Positions 1 through 10,733 of a stretch of 64,000 nucleotides of DNA are shown here, one piece after another. The position numbers and the translations under genes are program-made. Within the stretch, counting starts at the first letter, position 1. Every line of letters begins with the position of its first letter. The stretch is from Dirofilaria immitis (lineage: Eukaryota > Nematoda > Chromadorea > Rhabditida > Onchocercidae), in assembly GCA_024305405.1 (NCBI GenBank), contig JAKNDB010000109.1, positions 2,294,001 through 2,358,000 on the forward strand, given 5' to 3'. The notes under the pieces were generated by a model. It ran no database searches, was not told the DNA's origin, and was given only the letters and a program-made list of their open reading frames with translations.

Positions 1-58
1 GCTACAGAATGCTTTGCTTCTGGAATATTTGAAACAACATATTTGAATATTGTTGCAG

Positions 59-3000
59 GATGATTCGACGAAGAGACAAATGTATTATATGATCACCGGT
101 GGAAATGAGGACAAAAAATTTGCCATTAACAGCGAAATGTAGTTTCACATGATTGTTAAAATACAAAATAAAACTGAAGAATGAAATACCTGTAAAACTT
201 TATTTAGTGTCGCCTTTGTAAATCAATATAAATCGTTAATTTCTTCTTTACAAAGAATGGAATTTGAATTTATTTCATTCCAGTGGGACTTTAATTACGG
301 TAGCTTCGTTGGATAGAGAAGAAATGTCGCTTTACAGTTTGCAAATCGAAACACGTTCTTTGAATTCGGATCAACATCTATACTGGATCATTGTTCAAGT
401 TGATATCACGGTATATTCATTACAAAATTCGCAAGAGATAGATGCATGTTTTCAGCACTTAAAAAATGCTTAAGACGATTGGAGTTTTGAATTTTTATTT
501 TGGTTTTTCTGTGAATTTTTTTTTGATTTTTCACATTTGTAATCTAGAAAAATTTTAATAATATACCAAGTTTTATGAAATGCCTTGTTGAGGATATTAA
601 TGATAATGCGCCAATATTCACTGATTCCCAACCAATGAGATTACGTGTTAAAATCAATGATATGCTCAAGCTTGCACCAAATATGTATGTGGGAAAAGTA
701 AACGTAGAAGATCCAGATGACGGCGATAACGGACATATGAAACTCAGAATTGCGTCTCCCATGGATAAGTACCTGTTTAAATAATAGTATTCGTGATTAC
801 ACATTTGTCGACTCTATGAAATTTTACAAAAATTTAAAATATTCATAAGAAAGCTCAAGTTCAATTCCATTATATTTCCATCATTATACCAATTTTTGAC
901 AAGACTGCAACCATCTCGCCTTTATAAATAGACGAAATATGATGAGCAATTTAATCAATTGACTAAACCTCGTATTATATTTCAGATTATTTTCAATAAA
1001 TGATAATGGAATTGTAATGGTAAATGGCAATCTGCTGAACGGACATTTTGGTGAACATCGAATGACTATTATTGCTACTGATCACGGTAATCCACCTCTT
1101 GAAACTCGAGCCAATCTAATCATCAATATTGAAAATGCTCCAGAAAATGAATTATCGAATTCTGTTAGTTTTATTATTTGCTGTAAAACATTCATTTATA
1201 AAAATCATATATCGTTAAGTAGCAGATGAACAGCTATAATTTTTAACGAATGTTGAAAACGATTCTGCTAAATCATAACTTGACTTCAATTCAAAAACTA
1301 TTCTCTTTACCTTCAATGATAGCTAGCACATTTTTGTCAGTTAAAATTTTGTACATCTTCCCTTTGCATGCTAAAATGTATAGACTCCTTAATTACTAAA
1401 AAAAAAGATTGCATGTGCAAATAGAAATATCTACTAATATAAAGATGTCTAAAATTTTAAATTGTACTAAAGATGTAATGAGAAGCTTTATAGAGTCAGC
1501 TGTCAACAGAATCGAGTAGTTTGGAGCAAATGAATTTCACTTCTAATAATACCAATCGTTTGCAAAATTTACAATTCACATTTGATCCAGTAATACCAGG
1601 TACTTCTTCACAGCTCGATATTTAGAAATATTTGCAGAACATACTTTAACAGAAGGATTTCGAATGAATTTCATAGCAAAATTTGACGAATCTGATCATC
1701 AGTATCGGAAGATAGGTATTATGGGGATTGCATCAAATTTAATGACAAAAACATTATCAGAAGTTTTGTTGCAGCAGCCATGCAAACAGTGGAAAATTTA
1801 ATGCTGCGATTTGCTCCTGTGTTCGATCCTTCTGAGATTACAATTATTGTAAAAGAAAATCAAGCAAACATTGAACTCGCCAAGCTTCATGCTTATTATA
1901 TGGATAATAAACCTGGAAACATCACATATATTATGTTTGCCGGTAATACATCGATTTTCAGGTAAACGTTTGATGCATTTGGTTTTTAATGATTCTTATG
2001 TAAGTATAACGATGGTTTATTATATTTGATCAACTTTAAGATGGGAATTTGGTCCAAATTTTACGAAATCTATATGATTCAAATAAAAAAATCGTTTGCT
2101 TCGGCGTAACATAAATGCGTAAATTTCAAATCAAAACTTGAGCGTCAACTTCAATGTTTAATATAGATATTGCATCTTTATTTTAATGCATCGATGAATT
2201 ACTATCCTTATTTATCAAGCTTAGAGTCAATTACCGTAAGATTATTTATAAACGAGTTTTAGTCGCCAACACATATAAATTGTTTACAGAAATAAAAATT
2301 TCATAAAAATCATGAGAAAAATTTGAATGATAGATAATATCATTGCAGTGTAAATAGTTTTACCGGATCGCTTGTTTTATTGCGTCCGTTAGATGTCGAA
2401 GAAGAAACGACGTATGAAATGCGAATTGGCACTGCCGAGGTTTTTTTTTTTTCAGAGCTGCAATACCTTGCTAAAATTTGCTTGGTCCTGGAAAAATTTC
2501 ATCTAATCCTGGTGAAGCATAATTTTAGGCGGCTGTGTTGCTCACTGACTCGAACTTTCCGCACACAGTTTTGGTTACTGTGAATGTTGTAGATGTCAAT
2601 GATTGGAAACCAAATTTTGAATTTGATAGCTACCAATTTAAGGTGAATGCAGCTGCCAAACTCGGCACTGCTATTGGCCAAATTATGGCAAATGACAAGG
2701 ACAGAACCGCAAGTTTTTTTCTAAAAATTGTTTCTGTTGTAACTTGTTGTTTACTTTTATTTAATTTCTTTATTGTGAATTTTTTTAAATCTTATAGTAC
2801 TTTTGTTTTAGAACATTACCTTAATTTTAATGGTGCGATTGTAAATGTTTTTATGTTCCAGAAATACAAGTATGAATACTCAAATTTTTAAAGAAGAAAT
2901 TCAATCGAAAATTTTGAAATAAAGCAGTGTTTATGAAATACTCATAAAACTACAATGTTTCAGATGCCAAATAATGAAATTCGTTACCGGATTAAAGAAA

Positions 3001-4335
3001 ACAACACTAATGAATCATACATCAGTATAGATCCTAAAAGCGGTTTACTGACTGTCAAGAAAGATCTTCGTCTACTTGTAAATAAAAATCTTGGTACTTA
3101 TCGTAATTAATTTGCAAATTTGTTACCCATGATTAATTCCTAAATACCTTATTTCCAAATCTGTTAGAATTGAAATATGTTTGCAAATACACCATTTTAG
3201 TTAAATATAGAAGCAGAAGATGGTGGTATACCAAAACAGTTTGGCGAAACGCTTGCTTTAATTGATGTTGAACCTAGAGAAATGACAGTTTTACGGAAAC
3301 ATCATCAACGTTCGATGCTATACCTTCTAACAATAAACTGCAGTTTTCACAGCGCAATTATTCGTAAGTTAACTGATCAGTGAATGAATATTTGAGTAAG
3401 GAGTTGCAAATATATGAAAGGAATCTCTTCACTTTTGTCAGATTTAAAGATCAGTTTAATTCCTGAAACTCATTTCAGAATTTCTCTATCGGAATCAGTT
3501 CATTCACCACACACTTTGCTTATTTTACCGGTGCTTAATAAGTCAACAAATGAGTCTTTCACTACTTGTTCAATCATTTCTGGTAATTACGAAGGTAAAA
3601 TGAAATTCTTCTTAAAAAAAAAAATGAGGAACTAAGTTTGAGTTCCATATGAGAATTTTCATATGTTTCATACCGTTTAAATTGTAAGATTAGCAAATTA
3701 TAGGGCTCTTTAGTATTTCAACTGATGCCGAAGGTAACTGTGAGCTTCGAACTCAAGCATTACTGGATCGAGAAACGACAGACTATTATCAATTAAAAAT
3801 AAGCGTAGAAACGGAACAACAAGTGGACTATGCAACTGTAGAAGTAACTATTCTCGATACAAACGACAATGCTCCAAAATTCATTTATAAGAACGATGAA
3901 TATAATGGATATTTTGCAGCTTTATCTACTGATGCTCCTTCATTTACTTATGTCACAACAGTACAGGTGACCTTTCTAGTATGACGTAGAGCACCCAGAT
4001 TTTTATCTTAAAATGCAGAAAAAACATTGAAATCTCTAAAAGAAATTACGGTTGTCGTTTCCAGCTTATGCATCTCAACTAATTTCTAACGACTTTATTA
4101 ATTAATGAAAAATTGACAGTGACTGTTACTATCTTGAATACACAAATTTCCATTTGAATTCCTATTTCAGGCTGAAGTTGCCGGTTTCAAAAATAATAGT
4201 GTTGTTGCATATTCATTGGATCCATTCCCAATGGATTCAAAGTATTTCATGGTTGATCTAACAGGAGAAATTCAAATAAAAATGAGTGCATCACAAATGA
4301 TGGGTGACAGTCAGAAAAATTACTTCAATTTTCGA
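59..4335 (+). other. Cadherin ectodomain exons (several EC repeats)
   Basis: Fourteen exons encode tandem extracellular cadherin repeats. The first visible exon contains ITGGNEDKKFAIN, the mid-repeat GN...F.I pattern. Linkers vary: DINDNAP and DTNDNAP are canonical calcium-binding linkers, DVNDWKP is a degenerate one, and the linker after exon 11 (ending LQFSQRNYS) lacks the motif, so not all repeats should bind calcium equally. N-glycosylation sequons are common (NFT, NTT-like and NST sites). The intron 1600-1637 is only 38 bp, while others reach several hundred bases. The intron after 2708 begins GC rather than GT. Confidence 0.88.
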
Positions 4336-6487
4336 GTAAACTGTTTTTCTCTATTTTTGTACTAGTTGTATACAAGACTTTTTATATAAAAAAATTAATT
4401 CCTTTCTGTTGACTAACGCTGATTGAATCATTGTAATTTTCAATGCATTTTACCAGAATTTCAAAAATGTTATAGCAGCAGGAGACTAAATGGAGATGGT
4501 GACATTTTTGTGGTACATGATCAAAGAAATGTTTTGGAGCTTTTTGTTCTTTCAGTTACTCGTCCAGATCGTTATAAGTTTTACAACTGAATTTTCGTTG
4601 TATAAAATAATCTGGCAGAGCAAAGGGTCATTATTCTATAAAATCAGAAAAGATAACACTTTTTTACTCGTCAGCTCATAAAATGCCTGATTATTAAGCT
4701 TTTCTCTTTTCGAATTTCCGTCATTTTTTGGAATTTCTTTTATAGTTTCAAGAGATCAGTTTTGAATTTTGCTCTCAGATGGTCATTGAATTGAAACAGA
4801 ATTGAAACCACTACTCACGCTGTAGCGTTCGTGAGCCATATTCATTGTTGATGTTGCTGGATGCTTCCAGTACTTTATGCTGCTCCACATTGAATTCAAA
4901 TAAAAAAAAAAATCATAACATAAAAATAAGTAATAAGTTAACAAAAATGAAACATTATAAAAATGTATTAAATAAAGATTTCAGGTCTTCTTTTAGTAAT
5001 CATTTCGCTGTTTTATTAGCAGTTGTCATTCTTCTGCTAAATTTATTTAAATGACCAATTGGAATAGTAAAATACTTTGAGGTGATCGCTTGCGACTCTC
5101 CTCTTATTAAAAAAGCTGTGTTCCAAAGCAGAGATATTCGTGAATATAATCAGTGACTCAAACCGATTCATTCTGTCGGCTTTCAATATCAATCCACGGC
5201 ATCTTAAGACTGCTGAAAGAGTAAAATTATTCCAATTTGTTTATGATATTGTAAAATATAGATTTCAGGTTTTCTTTTAGTAACTATTTTGTACTATGTT
5301 GATAAATGTTCTCCTTAAGCATCGTTATTATATTAATTAAATTCTTTCAAAACACTGTTAAAACAAAAAGATGAGAATACTCTTTGTTCCTTGCAGGAGA
5401 TTGCAAAAGTATTACGAGAATTCACTGATCCGTGTAAGCTGCTTTTTTGGAAAATGTAAAAGAAAATCAAGATAATATAAAGAAACTAGAATACGTCGAT
5501 ATGTATTGGTATGCCGTGAATCCAATAACAAAAACAAGCTGCAAAGTTGAAGAATACAGGTGAGAGCATAATGCTCATAACTCTCTGAAGAATGGAAAAG
5601 TTCGTTTTATTTCCAGCAAACTTTTCAATAACTCAACGATAAAGGCAGTTGCTGCAAAACTGAAGCCACGAGTTGTAATTGGAGAAATCCGTGATGACAT
5701 AAAAAGTGTGGTTAGCGAAAATGTCGCTTTTTAACAAATTTCAAAACTGCTTCCGTCGGTTGGTGTTTAACCTTAAATTTTTATACCGTGTCATTTTACG
5801 ATGCAAGTCAAGTAGTGACGATGTTTATTTTTGAGAAAAGTGTGTTTGGAAAGAAATTAATCTTTTTGGAAATTGGGAATTCTTACTGCGATACTTGCAG
5901 CAATGATTGTATTAGCAGTGGCGATAGCAGTTGGAGCATTAATTGGAATATGTGGCATATGTTTGTGCTATATACAACATTCAAAACATGAATATCCAAA
6001 TATTAAGCAAATTCCAAAATTTGGTGCTATATTTTTACCAAATCCATCAGCTAGAAATTCTCATGACATATTTTATGAAACTCAGGTATGCTATTTTAAT
6101 TTTATTTGGAGAAGTTTTTCGCAATGGATAAGGACAACATATGAAGTCATTCGAAGAAAATTAAACTTTCTAAGAAATTAATAAGGACAATTTTTCTACA
6201 TGGAAATATTACACTTTTGTACAACATCAAACAAATTTTACTGTAAGATGCTCGAATTGCCGATCGAAGAGGAAGATAGTATAATCAAACCAGTGGGAAA
6301 CGGAGGCGGAATATCTGCTGCTGCATATGGAACACTGTGCCCGAAGAATTATCATATGGATCACGAGCAGAGCTATCTGAATTATGCTAAGAATGCTTTG
6401 ACTGTTGGAAGAAAAGAAGGAAACATGTATGTAATAAATGAACGAAATCGGCTACATCCGCAAAAGAACAAATATATTGAATTTTGA
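59..6487 (+). CDS. Transmembrane cadherin, 3' portion (about 20 exons, 5' end outside window)
   Basis: Calcium-dependent adhesion receptor at the cell surface. Exons read from splice sites and continuous phase: 59-138, 284-410, 593-768, 986-1163, 1500-1599, 1638-1715, 1775-1961, 2349-2439, 2529-2708, 2964-3077, 3201-3363, 3479-3594, 3704-3966, 4171-4335, 4457-4570, 5132-5220, 5397-5559, 5617-5710, about 5841-6085, 6248-6487. Seen: repeated EC-domain signatures (SLDRE in exon 2, DINDNAP opening exon 3, ATDHGNPP in exon 4, DVNDWKP in exon 9, EAEDGGIP in exon 11, LLDRET and DTNDNAP in exon 13), a juxtamembrane region, one membrane helix and a cytoplasmic tail ending in TGA at 6485-6487. Four exons (3201, 4457, 5397, 5841) each need one extra base in a homopolymer to keep frame, so they look like sequencing undercalls. 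Family certain; which nematode cdh gene is not resolved. Confidence 0.93.
4457..5710 (+). other. Cadherin juxtamembrane region (exons 15-18)
   Basis: Exons 4457-4570, 5132-5220, 5397-5559 and 5617-5710 encode the conserved stretch between the last EC repeat and the membrane, as found in protocadherin/CDH23-like invertebrate cadherins. Readable motifs are GDGDIFVVHD, NIISDSNRFILSAF, EIAKVLREFTD, DMYWYAVNP and VVIGEIRDD. Splice phases agree at each junction (phase 1, 0, 2) if one base is restored in the A5 run at 4463-4467 and one in the T6 run at 5443-5448. Exon 5132-5220 is short and flanked by a weak acceptor (CCAAAGCAG), but its phase and motif fit exactly. Confidence 0.8.
5841..6487 (+). 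other. Cadherin membrane helix and cytoplasmic tail
   Basis: The exon ending at 6085 encodes a strongly hydrophobic helix (LTAILAAMIVLAVAIAVGAL and following) and then a basic/polar tail (YIQHSKHEYP). Its start is uncertain: acceptor after 5840 joins phase 0 to a donor at 5711; an alternative acceptor after 5834 pairs with a donor at 5706. Either needs one extra T in the T5 run 5863-5867. The last exon 6248-6487 encodes an acidic patch (LPIEEEDSIIKP), a Gly/Ala stretch and a Tyr-rich segment (YHMDHEQSYLNYAKN). An AATAAA sits at 6493-6498, just after the stop. Confidence 0.85.
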
Positions 6488-6661
6488 ATTTTAATAAATT
6501 GTTGATTTAATTTTAAAGTTCATTTAGTTAAATGCTCCTAGCATAACAATCTAGTTTGTTCAAACTCTCACAACTTTTTTACAAAAATTATTTAATTCCA
6601 AAACAAACTGATTGTCAGTTTTAAAAATCATTTTTAACGATTTCGTTGAAAGTTTTTCCAG

Positions 6662-6727
6662 GAAGATGCAAGGAATAGTGATACCCGCTCCAGATTACCC
6701 TATGGATCAAAAAAAAGTGTTTTTTAG
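6662..6727 (+). CDS. Alternative last exon of the cadherin (candidate)
   Basis: A strong acceptor (TTTTTCCAG ending at 6661) opens a 22-codon frame, EDARNSDTRSRLPYGS..., ending in TAG at 6725-6727. Splicing from a possible donor inside the previous exon (TAT then GTAATA at 6431) keeps phase 0 and would replace the C-terminus read through 6431-6487. Both versions are plausible; no transcript evidence is available here. Confidence 0.45.
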   Translation, partial: EDARNSDTRSRLPYGSKKSVF

Positions 6728-7953
6728 TAAGTATATTCATTCGCTTGTTCTGATATTTGAATGATTTTGGGACTCATTTGTCATTTCAATAGATTTATTA
6801 CTTTAACTTATCGTTTTTATAACTAAACATTGATATTTTCTTAATGTACAACTCAAAAATTGTTAAAGAGTGTTTCGAGATAGAGGGTCTTATTTTTTAT
6901 AATTTTATTTCTCAGATTGGTTAAATTTGAAATCATTCAATTCATTATAAAAACTTACATTTCCAAATAACTCATGCTATTTTCATTCTCCAGTTTGAAA
7001 CTTCTCAGTTGTCTTCATTTTAAACGTATTTTTCATTATTATTTCAATCTTTGAAACTCGAAATAGATTTCAAAATGAATTTCGGCCTTTAAAGTCTGAA
7101 ATGGTAGTCAGTAAGTCTCGCAACAACAAAGCCGTATACACAATTTTTGATGCCATGGCATTATATATTGTTAAATATTTAATGGCTATGGCATTCCTGT
7201 AAAGAATAGTTGTTGAAAAGATCACTGAAATCTTTTCTAGTTCACCAGTATTAATTTTCAAAGTTGACAATAGCACAGATAAAAAATGCACTGAGCATGT
7301 TTGATGAGGAAGGACACGATACAATATGCTAGAACTCATTTCATCTTTTAATAACTTATGTTGCATAATCCAAATTATCGCTTTCGCTACTGAAAGACTT
7401 TCTCACCTGCGGTATTATTCTAAGTTAGTGGGATTTATTTAGCTGGTAGCAATATAGTGTTTGCAGAATAAGAACATATGATAAAATTCATTAAATGCTT
7501 TCGAACTGTACACGAATATCATCTTTCCATCCTTAATGAGTACTTTATATTTATGTGGTTTAATTCATTTCACACTAATTTAAGAATTTGCTTAATTAAA
7601 AGGTTTTCGACCAGAAGTGAAGTTTTTGAAATATGTGTATTATTGAAATTTCAGGTGCACAAGAATTGTAGTATTTAATAATTTCAGAAGCAAAGAAATA
7701 ATTCTAAAGTAACCACGAGATTCGAACTCTGAAATTCAGAAGAAATTGTTTGGAAACCATACATCATCGAGAATAATCAGAATCAATAATTATTGTCATC
7801 AATTAAGGGCAAAAATTAAAAATAAAAAAAAAATTACAAATCAAGGGCAAAAATTAAAATGTCGCCCACATATATACCAGATATCCCCATATTTTTTAGA
7901 CATTGAACAAAAGATAAAATGATAACAGAATGAAGAAAATAGAGGATAAAGAA
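6728..7953. other. Intergenic, convergent 3' flanks
   Basis: AT-rich sequence between the 3' ends of the cadherin (+) and the small membrane-protein gene (-). No exon with matching splice sites was seen. Contains a 17-bp direct repeat pair at 7805-7821 and 7843-7859. Confidence 0.6.
7805..7859. repeat. Direct repeat pair, 17-bp unit
   Basis: AAGGGCAAAAATTAAAA occurs at 7805-7821 and again, identical, at 7843-7859, separated by an A-rich spacer. Probably a local slippage or duplication product. Confidence 0.85.
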
Positions 7954-10733
7954 TCACTGTTCTGCTTCTTCCGTCCCGTCCTCCTTTGTCTCGGGTGCCT
8001 TTTTCCGAAGCTCTTTATCCTCATTTCCTGCCGATCGAGATTTTATGCATAGAAAGTATATCACTATCATCGATCCAATGAGTATTATGACTATCCAGTA
8101 CAATGCAACACTCACCGATAAGACTGTAACAGCGCACAGCTTCTTCCAATTTTCAATCTATGAACTTTTTTGAATCATCTATATCAGCAATTTATGAGAC
8201 TTAGTTTAATTCAATCTATATCAGATAATAAGTAACATTAATAGCAACAAACCGTGGAATTCAATACGTTTATATATGGGTGTCATTGGACTACTTCTCG
8301 GCGATAATGCTATGCTTCTTGAAACATGAAATTTTCCATATCGAAGCCTTCTTTTTCTACTTTTTCCTCTCCATTTGCAAACAATTCTTGTTTGCGTATA
8401 TCTTTAATCTATACTACATTTCCGATTATTATCTATTAACGAATCATGGAACTCATTTCTTGGATTACAATCACAATTTTGATTTAACAAAGACTAATTA
8501 ATTTAGTCTATTTTAGTCCGAGAAAAATTTTCAGAAACAATTTAAGCTTAAAAGAAATGATAAGCACCGAGCGAAAATTATAGAAAGTTGATAAATCTTA
8601 TCAATCTCAAGTATGAATTGTATCAGTCGAGAATAATTTCAAATGTTTTTATGATCACTTTTCACACAAGTTCAAAATCATTTACTTATTTTAATCATTG
8701 AGAACTGTATTATTGAGTAAATGTGGATAACTCATTTGTCATGGTTTAGGCTTATTTTTTTTTTTCAAAAGGAAAAGAGAATGCAGGAATACCAGAAATT
8801 CACCTTTTTTGAGTTACGAGACTTTATTTTTTCATACTGAATGATATTATTAAAATCGCTCTTTCTCACATGTCTTGCCGGCTGCGCTGAATATGAGAAG
8901 TTACATACACATAAAAGAAATGTTTAATACCTAAACTTTTTAGATCGCTGAATTGATTACTAACATTTACAGGTTTTAACAATGTTTCCATTATAAATCA
9001 AAGTTATATTCTAAGAATAGCGTTTAGGTCTTAAAATTCTTTTGACATATTTGTTACTTTTGAAATAAAATGAAAATCAACCTGATAAAAATGTGACTAA
9101 AAATGTAACAGCAGGAAAAAGTAATAAGTAAAACAACCACATTCTTGCAAATCAAATGAGCAGAATACTTTCAGTAAAAGTAATTCACGATATTTATGCA
9201 AGCTTTTAAAAAGCTCATTCGGGAACTCGATTGGAATGTTTTCGCAAGTTTGTCCAATAATCCAAATAAACTGATCCCAAAATGTTTTTCGTATATTTCT
9301 TTTGTGTGGATGTATCTGGAAGCTTTAAACACAAAGTTTTTATCTGAATTTATTTCAAAAAAAAAAACAAAATTAAATAACAAGCATTTTAAGAACATCT
9401 CAACGACTCAAAAATGATAGTTTCTATTTATATATAAGATCCATATGGAATAAGCCAGTTTAAGAAAAGGAAGTGAATTCTACGAACTGCCTTATCGTTT
9501 TTGTATTTACTTATATCACAAGAAAATTCTACGTAAACATAATCATTTTATGTACTTTCACTAATGGTGGTTTAGTTTCATCAACACAGAACAAAGCGTC
9601 ATAGACATAAGTTAACAGAGGTAAAACATAGATACATATTTATATATCATGTGAAAAGAGAACTTTATGATGCTATATTTAAACCAAACAGTTATTTCAT
9701 GAATTGTCCGGCAAATTTCTTAAATTTTTTTCAGACTTCTAATTGTATAAAGAATACAAATAAGGAGTAACAAATAGTGCTATAAATTTGGAAATAAATA
9801 TTTGTTTACAAATATTTCGCCATAATTTCATTATTTGATCTGGAATTAAAAGAAATAAGGAGCAAATGAAAACCTAAAATAACGGATTAGCTGCTTTTAA
9901 ATAATAAAATGTGCGCCACTGAAAACCCTTGATCAGCCATTAATTTTTATAGTTTTAACAAATGAAGCTGAAAACTTCAGGAAGAGCGAGTCCAGGCATT
10001 TCAAAAAATACTGTGTCAAATTTATCTCCTAATTTATGAAACCACTTTTATCAATCAAATCAACCACATTTTCAGAACATATAAAGAAGCGAAGCACAGT
10101 TAGAGTAAAATAAAACGATACAAAAGCATAAAATATCGTCTGCTTCTTAGTTTAGCACCATTTTGTAGAATTTAGAATGATCGACACAAAATTAGCATTC
10201 GTTCTAACCGCCAAATCAGCCTTACAAGCATCATAATATTTGCAACTACATAAAAACTTTTTGTTACGACATATAATATGCTTGAAAAGTTGAATTTTAA
10301 TTTTTACAATAACCTTTATTTATAACTTTGGTATGAATCAAGACAGTAAAATAAACGTTTTCGTAAGAAGCAGTATCAAATCAATCTTTCTATATTCCAC
10401 TTGCTGCAAATTTTTAAAACACATGAAAATACACGGATCAGTTGGGAAACAAATCATGTTAAAAATAGAAAAATAAGAAAATCAATGCTCTAAATGTGTA
10501 AAATTTTTATTATCGACCTTATATATGAATGACGATGTTGAAATTATTTTCCAATGTATTAAAAGAGCTTGAGAGATATCGATTGTAAAGTACTTGGGAC
10601 ATTTAGCATAACATAAATAACTTGAACCAAAGTTATATGAATGAAGTAGACACAAATATACTTACCTATTCACAGTCGCTGCTGTGTGTGAAGGTTGTTG
10701 ATGAGCGATTTGATACAACCTTTTATCCGGCAT
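7954..10733 (-). CDS. Small predicted single-pass membrane protein, three exons
   Basis: Exons on the minus strand: 10733-10666 (ATG, MPDKRLYQIAHQQPSHTAAT..., ending in a perfect AG|GTAAGTAT donor), about 8386-8253, and 8123-7954 (stop TGA at 7956-7954). Phases agree: 2 at the first junction, 1 at the second, where the acceptor is TGTTACAG. About 123 residues: an N-terminal polar part, a very basic stretch (GKSRKRRLRYGKF), an SPRSSPMTP segment, one hydrophobic helix (LYWIVIILIGSMIVIYFLC) and an acidic/charged tail (ELRKKAPETKEDGTEEAEQ). The protein family is not recognised. The middle exon's 5' boundary is uncertain (8386 is one of several phase-2 acceptors), and extra exons in the 2.3 kb intron cannot be excluded. 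A shorter product could start at the ATG at 8286. Confidence 0.55.
8387..10665 (-). other. First intron of the small membrane-protein gene
   Basis: AT-rich. The donor GTAAGTAT at its start (10665 downward) is near-consensus. No further exon of the gene could be supported inside, and open frames at 9171-9417 on both strands look accidental (A/T-rich, no splice context). Confidence 0.45.

Noticed and set aside
7710..7735. Minus strand AGAGTTCGAATCTCGTGG looks like a tRNA T-arm
   Set aside because: No matching acceptor, D or anticodon arms lie at the right distance.
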